A stretch of DNA of 59,520 bases from Paracoccus rhizosphaerae (GTDB lineage Bacteria; Pseudomonadota; Alphaproteobacteria; Rhodobacterales; Rhodobacteraceae): the NCBI RefSeq assembly GCF_026162645.1, contig NZ_JAOTBE010000018.1:1-59520 (forward strand), read 5' to 3'. Numbering within the stretch: the stretch's first letter is position 1; the number at the start of each line of letters is the position of its first letter. This document shows, piece after piece, positions 45,973 through 54,391 of this stretch. A program made the translations under genes and the position numbers. Below the pieces are notes generated by a model. That model was not told the origin of the DNA, searched no databases, and saw nothing but the letters and a program-made list of their open reading frames with translations.

Positions 45973-46995
45973 TTACTGGACCAGGCCCTTGTCGGTCAAA
46001 TAGGCCGTCAGCGTGTCATAGACCCGCTGAGCGGCCGGCGACTGGCCGGCGACCTTTTCCCATTCGCCTTGGGCGATGGCGCGGAACTTGGCGCGTTCCT
46101 CGTCGGGCCAGTCGTGGACGGTGATCTGCCCGCTCGCCTCGGCCTCTGCCACGGCGGCGGCGTCGGCCTCGGCCAGGGCGGCGGTCTGGGTCTGGGCGAA
46201 GTCCTTGACCGACTGCGTCAGGACCTGCTGCAGATCCTGGGGCAGCGCGTCCCACTTGTCCTTGTTCATCGAGATTTCCACCAGCGGCAGCGAATGGAAC
46301 CCCGGATAGACCGGATGCGGCGCGATTTCGTTCAGGCCCTGCGCCTGGTTGGTCGAAAAGACGCTGTAATCGGCCGCGTCGATCACCTTCTTGTCCAGCG
46401 AGGTGAAGACCTCTGACCCCGGCAGGTTCACGGGCGCGGCACCGGCGGCCGCGAAGACCGACTGGACCAGACCTTCAGGGGCGCGGATCTTGACGCCCTG
46501 CAGGTCGTCCACGCCGTCCAGCGGCACGGCGCTGACCAGCGCCTCAAGGCCCGGCGTGGTGGCGCCGATGAACTGCAGGCCATAGGGGTTCATGATCTCG
46601 TTCAGCAGCTCCTTGCCGCCGCCGTTCTCGACGAAGTCCAGCATCTGCTGGGGGTCGGACCAGGCGCCGACCGGGTTGCCCATCAGGCCGAAGGCAGGGT
46701 CCTTGCCTGCGAAATAGGACAGGTCGGTCACGTGACCGTCCAGGATCCCGGTGGCGATGGCGTCCTGCGTTTCGTTGTGCGCGACGATGGATTCGACCGG
46801 AAGCAGGTCGATCTTTATCCGGCCGCCGGACTTTTCGGCCACGTCCTCGGCCCAGCCCTGCTGCAGCACGAAGTTCGGGTTACCCGCGGGGTCCGAAGAC
46901 TGGAAACGGAAGCTGTGTTCCTGCGCAAGTCCCGGTGCGGCCAGCGCCATGACGGCGGTCGCGGCCAGCAGGGTGCGGCGGGTCATATGTGTCAT
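45973..46995 (-). CDS. TRAP transporter substrate-binding protein (DctP type)
   Basis: The 340-residue protein has a twin-arginine-like signal (MTRRTLLAATAVMALAAPGLA) and a DctP fold: FQSSDPAGNPNFVLQQGWAEDV, IRAPEGLVQSVFAAAGA with the Arg that binds the substrate carboxylate, and ADYSVFSTNQAQGL. AGGAGGAG precedes the ATG at 46995; a second ATG at 46986 is possible. Its start overlaps the gluconokinase stop (ATGA). Confidence 0.92.
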   Translation of the reverse strand: MTHMTRRTLLAATAVMALAAPGLAQEHSFRFQSSDPAGNPNFVLQQGWAEDVAEKSGGRIKIDLLPVESIVAHNETQDAIATGILDGHVTDLSYFAGKDPAFGLMGNPVGAWSDPQQMLDFVENGGGKELLNEIMNPYGLQFIGATTPGLEALVSAVPLDGVDDLQGVKIRAPEGLVQSVFAAAGAAPVNLPGSEVFTSLDKKVIDAADYSVFSTNQAQGLNEIAPHPVYPGFHSLPLVEISMNKDKWDALPQDLQQVLTQSVKDFAQTQTAALAEADAAAVAEAEASGQITVHDWPDEERAKFRAIAQGEWEKVAGQSPAAQRVYDTLTAYLTDKGLVQ

Positions 46996-47522
46996 TCGGT
47001 TTCTCCTCCTGTGGTTTTCGCTTGCGGCGCAAGGGTGTCGGCCGCGATGTCGATGATGGCCGGCAGGGGCAGGGCGACATCGATCCACAGCGCCCCCTCG
47101 GCCGCCGGATCGGGCGGCTGCAGCGCGGCCAACTGGCTGTCGATCAGGCTGATCGGCATGTAGTGGTCCTGCCTTGCGATCATCCGCGCCTCGATCAGGG
47201 CGCGGTCGCCATGCAGGAAGACGATGTCCAGCGCACCGGCGCCGGCCCTCAACCGGTCGCGATGCGCCAGCCCCAACGCCGAACAGGCCAGCACCGCCCG
47301 CTGCGGCGCATTGCGAACCGCATCCGCCAGCCGGTCCAGCCAGCCCCAGCGCATGTCGTCGGTCAGCGGCTGGCCCGCGCGCATCCGCGCGACGCTGCTG
47401 GCGTCGTGATACTGGTCCGCCTCAATGAAGCTGCCGCCGATGCAACTGGCCAGCCCGCGGGCCACCGACGATTTCCCGGTGCCGCAGATGCCCATGACCA
47501 GAATCGGCCGCAAGATGGTCAT
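46992..47522 (-). CDS. gntK: gluconokinase GntK
   Basis: GntK phosphorylates gluconate to 6-phosphogluconate for the Entner-Doudoroff or pentose phosphate route. The 176-residue protein has the P-loop VMGICGTGKSSVA, EADQYHDASSVARMRAGQPLTDDMRWGWL and ACSALGLAHRDRLR. GGAGGACG precedes the ATG. It leads the operon with the TRAP genes and sits behind a LacI-type operator. Confidence 0.92.
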   Translation of the reverse strand: MTILRPILVMGICGTGKSSVARGLASCIGGSFIEADQYHDASSVARMRAGQPLTDDMRWGWLDRLADAVRNAPQRAVLACSALGLAHRDRLRAGAGALDIVFLHGDRALIEARMIARQDHYMPISLIDSQLAALQPPDPAAEGALWIDVALPLPAIIDIAADTLAPQAKTTGGETE

Positions 47523-47550
47523 TCGGTCGTCCTCCCTGCCTCAAGCATGA

Positions 47551-47566
47551 ATGACAGCGCTGTCAT
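47551..47566. promoter_or_regulatory. LacI-family operator before gntK
   Basis: ATGACAGCGCTGTCAT is a perfect 16-base palindrome with the central CG of LacI/GntR operators. It lies 28 bases before the gntK start and about 50 bases before the LacI gene, so the regulator probably controls both. Confidence 0.8.
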
Positions 47567-47615
47567 GCGTCAACCCCTTTTCCTTGCCTCTTGAATGGGC
47601 GTAATCTTCCAGATC

Positions 47616-48635
47616 ATGAACGATAAGCCCAGGATCACCTTGTCCGAGGTCGCGCTGGCCGCCGATGTCAGCCCTATCACGGTGTCGCGCGCATTGCGCA
47701 ATCCCGACAAGGTCTCGGCCGAGGCGCGGGCTCGGATCGACCGGGCGATCCGCGAACTGGGCTATGTGCCGAACCCGGCGGCGCGGGCGCTGGCGTCGGG
47801 GCGGACGGACGTGATCGGCGTGGTCATCCCGTCGGTCAGCAACAACGTCTTTGCCGATGTGATGCGCGGCATCTACGAGGGGCTCGAGGGCAGCAGCCTG
47901 GGCGTCCAACTGGGCACCACGCGCTATTCGCCGATGACCGAGGAACAGCTGATCCGGGTCTTCCTGTCGCAGCGGCCGGCCGGACTGATCGTGGCCGGGC
48001 ACGACCAGTCGCCCGCCGCACGCGCGCTGCTGTCCGCGGCGGCCTGCCCGGTCGTCCAGATCATGGAGGTCGGGCCGCCGCCGATCGACCTGGCGGTCGG
48101 CCTGTCTCATTATCACGGTGCGCGGGCGGGGGTCGAACACCTGTTGGCGCAAGGCTATCGCGCACCGGCCTTCCTGGGGGCGCAGATGGACCCGCGGAGC
48201 CAGCGCCGGCTGGCAGGCTTTCGCGACGGCCTGGCCGCGGCCGGGCAGGCGGACGACCCCGTAGTCACCACGCCCGAGCCGTCCTCGGTCAGCCTGGGCT
48301 GCCGGCTGTTCGCGGACCTGCTGGCGCGGCGCCCGCAGACAGATGCAGTGCTTTGCAACAACGACGATCTGGCGATCGGCGTCCTCTTCGAGGCGCAGCG
48401 GCGCAACATCCGCGTGGGCGCCGAGCTGGGCATCTGCGGCTTCAACGACCACGAGATGATGTCGGCGGCCGAGCCTGCGCTGACCTCGGTGGCGACTGAC
48501 CGGCTGTCGATGGGGCGGCAGGCGGTTCGGATGGTCCGTGACCGGCTGACCGGCGGCGGTGCGCCGCGCGGTCATGCGCTGGACCTGGGCTTCCGGCTGA
48601 TGCCGCGCGCCAGCACCGCGCGCGGGCGTGTCTAG
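47616..48635 (+). CDS. LacI-family transcriptional regulator (GntR-like, gluconate)
   Basis: The protein has the N-terminal helix-turn-helix and hinge (ITLSEVALAADVSPITVSRAL, then NPAARALASGRTDVIGVV) and a periplasmic-binding-like sugar domain. I prefer the ATG at 47616 (MNDKPRITLSEVA) as the family-like start; an in-frame ATG at 47595 adds seven residues and neither has a clear binding site. It is divergent from gntK and should respond to gluconate or a phosphorylated product. Its stop shares CTAG with the convergent DUF1190 gene. Confidence 0.9.
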   Translation: MNDKPRITLSEVALAADVSPITVSRALRNPDKVSAEARARIDRAIRELGYVPNPAARALASGRTDVIGVVIPSVSNNVFADVMRGIYEGLEGSSLGVQLGTTRYSPMTEEQLIRVFLSQRPAGLIVAGHDQSPAARALLSAAACPVVQIMEVGPPPIDLAVGLSHYHGARAGVEHLLAQGYRAPAFLGAQMDPRSQRRLAGFRDGLAAAGQADDPVVTTPEPSSVSLGCRLFADLLARRPQTDAVLCNNDDLAIGVLFEAQRRNIRVGAELGICGFNDHEMMSAAEPALTSVATDRLSMGRQAVRMVRDRLTGGGAPRGHALDLGFRLMPRASTARGRV

Positions 48636-49207
48636 CCGCCGAAGCTGCGGCTGCCGCCGAACCCGCCGCGAGAGGTCGCGGTGGCGCGCGACATGGGCGC
48701 CTGACCAGCCGTCGCGGCCGGTCGGGCAAAGTTCTGCGCGCTCATCTGCGCGCGGCCTGCGTTGCTGCCGAAGTTGGTGGTGCGCGCAGCGTTGGTAAAG
48801 CCGCCCTGGGCGTTGCGGTAAAGCGGCTGCGCAGCGGCCATTCCGCCGCCGGCGCGGCCCAGCATGTTGCCGATCAGGTAGCCCGCCAGAAGCGGCATGA
48901 AGATGCTGCCGGACCCGCCGTCCTCGACCACCTGGTCCTCGGACCCGCAGGCGTCTTCGCCATGCTGCTCCTCGCAGACGGCCAGGCTGTCGTATCGTGG
49001 CGCGGCCTCGACATGCAGTTCTTCGGCCTGCGCGAAGGCCTGGTCGCATTCGGCCGGCGTGAACAGGCCCTGCTGTTCGGCTGCGGACCGGCAGCTGGCC
49101 AGGTCCGGAAAGGCCTGTGCCTCGACCTGCTCCTCGCGGCAGCCGGCGACGGTGAAGGCGGCAGCGCCGAGGATGGTCAGCGCGACGGTTCTGGAACGTG
49201 TCCTCAT
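48632..49207 (-). CDS. DUF1190 (YgiB-like) lipoprotein
   Basis: The 191-residue protein has a lipoprotein signal with Cys23 (TVAGC), a middle with YgiB-type sequence (FPDLASCRSAAEQQG, CDQAF, YDSLAVCEEQHG) and a low-complexity Gly/Ser/Arg-rich tail (GGFGGSRSFGG). DUF1190 proteins such as E. coli YgiB are paired with the ATP-grasp protein YgiC, as here. The gene lies 19 bases after the YgiC-like gene. Function is unknown. Confidence 0.85.
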   Translation of the reverse strand: MRTRSRTVALTILGAAAFTVAGCREEQVEAQAFPDLASCRSAAEQQGLFTPAECDQAFAQAEELHVEAAPRYDSLAVCEEQHGEDACGSEDQVVEDGGSGSIFMPLLAGYLIGNMLGRAGGGMAAAQPLYRNAQGGFTNAARTTNFGSNAGRAQMSAQNFARPAATAGQAPMSRATATSRGGFGGSRSFGG

Positions 49208-49226
49208 GGATCCTCCTTAGCGCGAA

Positions 49227-50453
49227 TCACTCCGCGATGAAATGCGGCTTGAAGCGCGACAGGTCCTGCGTGATGCGGCCCCGGTCTTCGCGGATGCCCA
49301 GGCCCACGCAGGCCTGCCCCACGATCCAGGCGCCCATGACCGGGCGGAAGCCGTCGAAGACCGGCAGCGGATGATAGGCCTGCACGATCCGAGGATGCCG
49401 GTCGTATTCCGTGTTGGGCGAGGTCTCGGTCACCTCGCCATCCTCGACGATGCTGATCGACGCCCCCTCGCGCGAGAAGATCGGCTTCACCACATGCGCC
49501 TTGCGGAACTGGTCGGCGACGCGGCCGAAGGCATCGGCCACCGCCGGCACCGGCCGCCCGCCCGCCACCAGCGCATCCGCGACCTCGTCGGCGAAGAAGG
49601 CCGGCAGCAGGTTCGGGTGCCCCTCGAACATCTGCCACAGCACGGGCAGCAGGCCCTTGTTCGACACGACGGCCTTCCAGGCGGGTTCCAGGAACATGCA
49701 GCCCGACCCTGCGATGTGGCGCGCATAGTCGTCAGCCAGCAGATCCTCCCATGGATAGAGCTTGAAGAGCGTGCCGATCACCCGGTCCTCGGCATCGAGG
49801 AACTGCCCCTCCCGGCTGACGCCGAGCTTCGCGAGGTCGCTGAAATGCGCCCCCAGCCCGGCCTCGCGGGCGGCCCAGGCCATCTGCTCGACCGTCGCAT
49901 AATCCTCGGGATTGTCGGCGACGGCGGTGAAGTGGATGTCGGTCTTGGGCGCGAACAGCTCTTTGAAGCGCTCGACCAACGCCTCGTGGATGCCGTTGAA
50001 CTGGTCCGCCCCCTGGGGCAGGACGCCCGCGGCCATTTGATCTTCAAGCCACTGCCACTGGAAGGCGGCGCTTTCGTAAAGCGAGGTCGGAGTGTCGGCG
50101 TTGTATTCCAAGAGCTTCGCAGGCCCGCTGCCGTCATAGGCCAGGTCCATGCGACCATAGATCTCGGGCTCGTTGCGCGCCCAGCAGTCGGCGATGAGGT
50201 CGAAATGCGCTGGCGGAATGCCCATCCGCTCCATCAGCGCCTCCTCGCGGACGATGCGGTCCACGGCCTCTCGCGTCATTGCATGAAGCTCTGTCGCGGG
50301 GTCCTCCAGGTCACGCTCGACCTGGGTCAGCGTCAGGCGATAGGCCGACGATTCGTCCCAATAGGGCTCGCCGTGCATGTTGGCGAAGCTGAAGCCCTGA
50401 TCCGCTGCCTTGGCGGCCAGATCGGGGCGTTCCGGCAGGTTGATCTTTTCCAT
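49227..50453 (-). CDS. glutathionylspermidine synthase-like ATP-grasp protein (YgiC type)
   Basis: The 408-residue protein belongs to the ATP-grasp ligase group called glutathionylspermidine synthase preATP-grasp family: DLAYDGSGPAKLLEYNADTPTSLYESA, YPWEDLLADDY, FLEPAWKAVVSNKGLLPVLW and VKPIFSREGASI. It would form a C-N bond on a peptide or polyamine. Related YgiC lacks proven activity. The start at 50453 (MEKINLPERPD) has no strong binding site. Confidence 0.87.
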   Translation of the reverse strand: MEKINLPERPDLAAKAADQGFSFANMHGEPYWDESSAYRLTLTQVERDLEDPATELHAMTREAVDRIVREEALMERMGIPPAHFDLIADCWARNEPEIYGRMDLAYDGSGPAKLLEYNADTPTSLYESAAFQWQWLEDQMAAGVLPQGADQFNGIHEALVERFKELFAPKTDIHFTAVADNPEDYATVEQMAWAAREAGLGAHFSDLAKLGVSREGQFLDAEDRVIGTLFKLYPWEDLLADDYARHIAGSGCMFLEPAWKAVVSNKGLLPVLWQMFEGHPNLLPAFFADEVADALVAGGRPVPAVADAFGRVADQFRKAHVVKPIFSREGASISIVEDGEVTETSPNTEYDRHPRIVQAYHPLPVFDGFRPVMGAWIVGQACVGLGIREDRGRITQDLSRFKPHFIAE

Positions 50454-50770
50454 GGCGAAGACATAGGCGCCCGGCCCGCCGGACGCCAGTGGCGCCGAGA
50501 CTGGAAAGCGGTGCCTTGACGCCCCGTGGGCGCGCGGTAGGTGGCGGAGACGGGGTCGCCGGGGGCGGTGCGCACGTTGCATCAGCCTGCACGAACCGCC
50601 GCCCACGGATGGTTCCCGTGCCTGCGGCCTTGCAGATTCGGGCGCCGGCTTGTTAGATACCTGCGGCGCTTCGGCGCAGTCGAGCGGTGACCGGGCCCCT
50701 CTGGCGGAAGTGGCGGCGCTTTCGCGATGTCGGCACCTGTTCCTTTCCAGCCGCCTGGACCAATCCAATC
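50454..50770. other. 317-base divergent gap between YgiC-like and DUF475 genes
   Basis: This gap holds a good sigma-70-like promoter for the DUF475 gene (listed separately) and a leader of about 105 bases that includes a short hairpin with a TTCG loop near 50660-50680. No gene or known riboswitch fold was recognised. Confidence 0.5.
50630..50658 (+). promoter_or_regulatory. sigma-70-like promoter for the DUF475 gene
   Basis: TTGCAG (50630-50635) and TTAGAT (50653-50658) are separated by 17 bases, which is optimal spacing for a housekeeping promoter. The start of transcription would be near 50665. Confidence 0.5.
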
Positions 50771-51856
50771 ATGACACAGCAAACTCCTCCCCTCGGGGGC
50801 GGCGCGTCCGGACGGTCGATCCTGTCCTATATGAAATGGGCGCTCGTCGTCACCGTCCTGGGCCTGGTGCTGGGCGCCGCCCTTGGCTGGCAGACCACTG
50901 GCACATTCGGCGGGATGATGTCGATCCTGTTCATCTGCGCGGTGCTGGCCGTGCTGGAAATCTCGCTGTCCTTCGACAATGCGATCGTGAACGCCAACAA
51001 GCTCAAGGAGATGCGGCCGGAATGGCAGCACCGCTTCCTGACCTGGGGGATCCTGATCGCGGTGTTCGGCATGCGGATCGTCTTTCCGCTGCTGATCGTG
51101 GTGGTCGCGGCAGGCATCGGACCCTGGCAGGCGCTGGTGCTGGCCGCCAGCCAGCCCGAGGAATACGCCCGCATCATGCATGACGCGCATCTGCCGATCG
51201 CGGCCTTCGGCGGGACGTTCCTGATGATGGTGGGGCTCTCCTTCTTCTTCGACCATGAAAAGGACGTCCACTGGGTCCACTGGCTGGAACGCCACATGGC
51301 CAAATACGCCACCATCCGCGGCGTCGAGGTCGCGGTCGTGCTGATGTTCGTGATCGGCTTCTCGCGCCTGCTGGAAGGGACCGAGCGCACCGTCTTCTTC
51401 AGCGCGGCGATCTGGGGCCTGATGACCTTCCTGCTGGTCGAGGTGCTGGGCGGCCTTCTGGACAGCACGCAAGAGACCCTGCACGGGGCCGCGCGGGGCG
51501 GGCTGGGGGCGTTCCTCTATCTCGAGGTGCTGGACGCGTCCTTCAGCTTCGACGGGGTGATCGGGGCCTTCGCGCTGAGCCAGAACCTGTTCGTGATCGC
51601 CATCGGTCTGGGCATCGGCGCGATGTATGTGCGCTCGATGACGATCATGCTGGTGGAAAACGGCACGCTGGCCGAATACCGGTTCCTTGAGCACGGCGCC
51701 TTCTATGCCATCATCGCGCTGTCGGTGGTGATGTTCGCGCAGTCGCTGGTGCACATCCCCGAGGTCATCACCGGTTTGGGCGGCGCGGCGCTGATCGGCG
51801 TCTCGCTCTGGTCATCCATCCGCTGGAACCGGGCAGAGGCCCTTCACGCCTCCTAA
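50771..51856 (+). CDS. DUF475 / TerC-like integral membrane protein
   Basis: The 361-residue protein has about nine hydrophobic segments and DUF475/TerC signatures: LEISLSFDNAIVNANKLKEM and the mirrored EVLDASFSFDGVIGAFAL, in which the Asp-containing SFDN/SFDG motifs lie in the membrane as in TerC metal-ion exporters. AMKDVHW-like soluble stretch DHEKDVHWVHWLERHMAKYAT separates the two halves. TerC-like proteins are linked to tellurite resistance and Mn2+ export. Its start has a weak binding site. Confidence 0.88.
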   Translation: MTQQTPPLGGGASGRSILSYMKWALVVTVLGLVLGAALGWQTTGTFGGMMSILFICAVLAVLEISLSFDNAIVNANKLKEMRPEWQHRFLTWGILIAVFGMRIVFPLLIVVVAAGIGPWQALVLAASQPEEYARIMHDAHLPIAAFGGTFLMMVGLSFFFDHEKDVHWVHWLERHMAKYATIRGVEVAVVLMFVIGFSRLLEGTERTVFFSAAIWGLMTFLLVEVLGGLLDSTQETLHGAARGGLGAFLYLEVLDASFSFDGVIGAFALSQNLFVIAIGLGIGAMYVRSMTIMLVENGTLAEYRFLEHGAFYAIIALSVVMFAQSLVHIPEVITGLGGAALIGVSLWSSIRWNRAEALHAS

Positions 51857-51864
51857 ATGATCTT

Positions 51865-51885
51865 CGGGGGCGCCCGCCGCCCCCG
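51865..51885 (+). terminator. hairpin after the DUF475 gene
   Basis: CGGGGGCG-CCCGC-CGCCCCCG gives an 8-base GC stem 9 bases after the stop codon. No T-run follows, so termination is likely but weak. Confidence 0.5.
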
Positions 51886-52030
51886 GGTTCCTGACGGTGA
51901 TATCAGTGAACCGTTCTCATGGCGCCGTGCCGAATGATCCGGCATCGGCGCCCCCAAGGTCGGTCACGTCGAAAGACTTGCGCCGCTGCTGCGCTGCGTC
52001 GCGCTTGGAGCAAGGGGTAGTGCAGCGACT

Positions 52031-52735
52031 TCAGCCGTTGCCGTCGCTTCCGCCCTCTCCGCCGCTGTCGCCGCCATCGCTGTCGCCACCGTCGCTTCCG
52101 CCACCGCTTCCGGCGCTGTCGGATCCGCCGGCATCGCCGCCGTCAGCGCCGCTGCCGTCCGCGCCCGAGGCGTCTCCGCCCGTGTCGCCGTCCGCGCCCG
52201 AGCCTTCGCCGCCCGTGTCGCCGTCATCCGTCCCGGTGCCGCCGTCGTCCATGCCGGAATCCTCGGCGCCGTCGGCAGCGTCCGGCGCGCCCGCATCTCC
52301 GTCCGCCGTGGCGTTCATGCCCATCTGGTCGCCGGCCGAAGATCCTTCGGGCGCCTCCCGCGTCTCGACGCCATCCACCGAGACCAGCCGCCCGTTGGCG
52401 GTGCTGTAGACAAGCTCGATCGGCGTCACGCCGCGAACCGCCGTCACCGTCAGGATCGGCCCCTCGCGGCTGATGACCACGTCGCTGTAGCCCTGAGAGA
52501 TCAGCGTCTGGGCGATCGTGGTGTTGTTCTCGATGCTGTCGAGCCGCGGGTAATCACTTTCGAGGACATAGCCCACCGACGGTTGCGCCTCGAGCGCGTC
52601 GTCCGGCACGATGACAGTGTTGCCCTGTGGCGTGTCGAGCGTGGTCGTCTGCGCCATCGCGGTCGTGGCCAGCAACGCGCTGGCCGTCACGACCCGGCCG
52701 CCAGCCATCAGGGTCTTGATCGAAGAGGTGAGCAT
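52031..52735 (-). CDS. secreted PepSY-like protein with acidic Gly/Asp/Ser-rich tail
   Basis: The 234-residue protein has a signal peptide (about 1-29, ending TTAMA before QTTT). Residues about 60-125 look like a PepSY-type domain (IAQTLISQGYSDVVISREG, VTAVRGVTPIELVYSTANGRLVSVDG). The last 100 residues are almost only Gly, Asp, Ser, Ala and Glu in irregular repeats, highly acidic. GGGAGA precedes the ATG at 52735. The tail may bind cations or act as a flexible spacer. It diverges from the NAD synthase fusion. Confidence 0.75.
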   Translation of the reverse strand: MLTSSIKTLMAGGRVVTASALLATTAMAQTTTLDTPQGNTVIVPDDALEAQPSVGYVLESDYPRLDSIENNTTIAQTLISQGYSDVVISREGPILTVTAVRGVTPIELVYSTANGRLVSVDGVETREAPEGSSAGDQMGMNATADGDAGAPDAADGAEDSGMDDGGTGTDDGDTGGEGSGADGDTGGDASGADGSGADGGDAGGSDSAGSGGGSDGGDSDGGDSGGEGGSDGNG

Positions 52736-52861
52736 CTCGGTTTCTCCCATGAAGATCGCATGTGAACGCTGAAGGCCCGGGTTCAGGTTCCTCGGCGCGG
52801 GGCCGGGAACATTTGCGGCCGTGGCCCAGTTCCGGACACCAATATCTGCCGCGGAGGACCC

Positions 52862-54373
52862 ATGTCGTACGATGAAATCATGAACCTGTCCCGCCAGAAG
52901 GCCGCGGGCGGCCTGGACCCCTGGTTCGACACCCGGTTGCGGGGGCAGATCGAGCAAGGTCTGTTCCTGCCGGCGGACCAGCTTGAGGACGTGCACCGCC
53001 GGCTTGTCGGCAAGCTGAGCGACTATCGCCAGCAGGGCGGCGTGGGCACCGCGGTGCTCGGCATGTCGGGTGGAGTGGATTCGGCGCTGACGGCCGCCTT
53101 GTTCAAGGAGGCCGGGTGGCGTGTCGTCGGTTACACCTTGCCGATCCACCAGAACCCCGAGGAGACCGAGCGCGGCGTCGAGGCTTGCGAGGCCCTGGGG
53201 TTGGAGCATGTCCATATCGACCTGACGGCCGAGTACGAGGCGATGGTCGCTGCGCTGGCGGGGCTGGACCCGGACCTTGCGCAGTCGGACGAGGCTGCCG
53301 CCCGGACGCGTCGCGGCAACCTGCGGGCGCGGCTGCGGATGGTCACGCTCTATGACCAGGCGCATCGCCACGGCGGGATCGTCGCCAGCACCGACAACTA
53401 TTCCGAACTGGGGGCGGGCTTCTGGACGCTGCACGGCGACGTTGGCGACCTTGCTCCCGTCCAGGGCCTGTTGAAGTCGTGGGAGATCCCGTGGATGGCC
53501 CGCGCCGCCGGGGTGCCTGAGAAGACCTGGCGCGCCAAGCCGACCGACGGGCTTGGGATCGGGGCCGGTGACGAGGCGCAGATCGGCGCGACCTATCTGG
53601 AATGGGACATCATGGTCTTTGCGCTGTCGCAGGCGCTGGAACGAAACCCCCGGCTGGATGTCGACGGGATCGCCGACGCGCTGGACATCGACCCCGGCAG
53701 CCACCCGGCCAAGGTGATGCAGGCGGTCCTCTATCGCCTTCGCACCACCTGGCACAAGCGGGTGAACCCGATCAGCTTCGACAACCCGCTGTCGGAACGC
53801 TTCCCCGTTCTGGACCGGATCGACGAGGACCTGTTCCGGCCCCAAGTGCTGGTCCGGAACGAGGCCCGGCTGGATTTCCCGGTCGACCTGCAGGCGGCGG
53901 CCTCGGACCTGTCGCAAGCGCTACGTCAGCGCGACTTGCGGCTGGTCACCGCGGAATCCTGCACGGGCGGGCTTCTGTCGGCCAGCCTTGCAGCAGTGCC
54001 CGGCAGCGGCTCCAGCCTTGAAGGGAGCATCGTGACCTATGGGACGACGATGAAGACGTCGGCCCTGGGGGTGTCGCAGGAAGTTATCGACGAACGTACG
54101 GTCTATGACCCCGAGGTGGCGCGGCAGATGGCGACCGGTGCGCTGGAGGCCGCGCCGAAAGCGGATCTGGCGCTGTCGATCACCGGTGTCGCGGGGCCTG
54201 ACAACGACCAGGGCAAGCCCGCCGGCTATGTCTGCATCGGCGTCTGTCGCCGTGGCAAGGCGCCGGTCGCGAAAGAATTCAACTTCGACGGCGGCCCGCA
54301 GGCCGTGCTGGCGGCCACCATGGCGGCGGCACTGCAGCTGGGCCTGTCGGAACTGGAGGCCGATGGCGCATAG
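52862..54373 (+). CDS. nadE: fusion of ammonia-dependent NAD+ synthase (NadE) and CinA/PncC nicotinamide-nucleotide amidohydrolase domain
   Basis: The 503-residue protein has an N-terminal NadE domain (about 25-335) with the ATP-binding PP-loop SGGVDS at residues 69-74, STDNYSELGAGFWTLHGD near 176-192 and KPTDGLGIGAGDEAQIG. There is no glutaminase domain, so it should use free ammonia. Residues about 345-500 are a CinA C-terminal (PncC) domain with AESCTGG at 364-370 (catalytic Ser366), the Lys in TMKTSALGVS and TGVAGP at 441-446. PncC deamidates NMN to NaMN and releases ammonia; NadE consumes ammonia to amidate NaAD. The fusion would join the first and last steps of NMN recycling. GGAGGACCC precedes the ATG. 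Confidence 0.9.
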   Translation: MSYDEIMNLSRQKAAGGLDPWFDTRLRGQIEQGLFLPADQLEDVHRRLVGKLSDYRQQGGVGTAVLGMSGGVDSALTAALFKEAGWRVVGYTLPIHQNPEETERGVEACEALGLEHVHIDLTAEYEAMVAALAGLDPDLAQSDEAAARTRRGNLRARLRMVTLYDQAHRHGGIVASTDNYSELGAGFWTLHGDVGDLAPVQGLLKSWEIPWMARAAGVPEKTWRAKPTDGLGIGAGDEAQIGATYLEWDIMVFALSQALERNPRLDVDGIADALDIDPGSHPAKVMQAVLYRLRTTWHKRVNPISFDNPLSERFPVLDRIDEDLFRPQVLVRNEARLDFPVDLQAAASDLSQALRQRDLRLVTAESCTGGLLSASLAAVPGSGSSLEGSIVTYGTTMKTSALGVSQEVIDERTVYDPEVARQMATGALEAAPKADLALSITGVAGPDNDQGKPAGYVCIGVCRRGKAPVAKEFNFDGGPQAVLAATMAAALQLGLSELEADGA

Positions 54374-54391
54374 CCACCGGCCCCGGCCGGG

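Noticed and set aside
50659..50770. A yybP-ykoY manganese riboswitch ahead of the DUF475 TerC-like gene
   Set aside because: Such riboswitches often precede TerC-like genes, but I could not find the conserved blocks; only a short hairpin is present.
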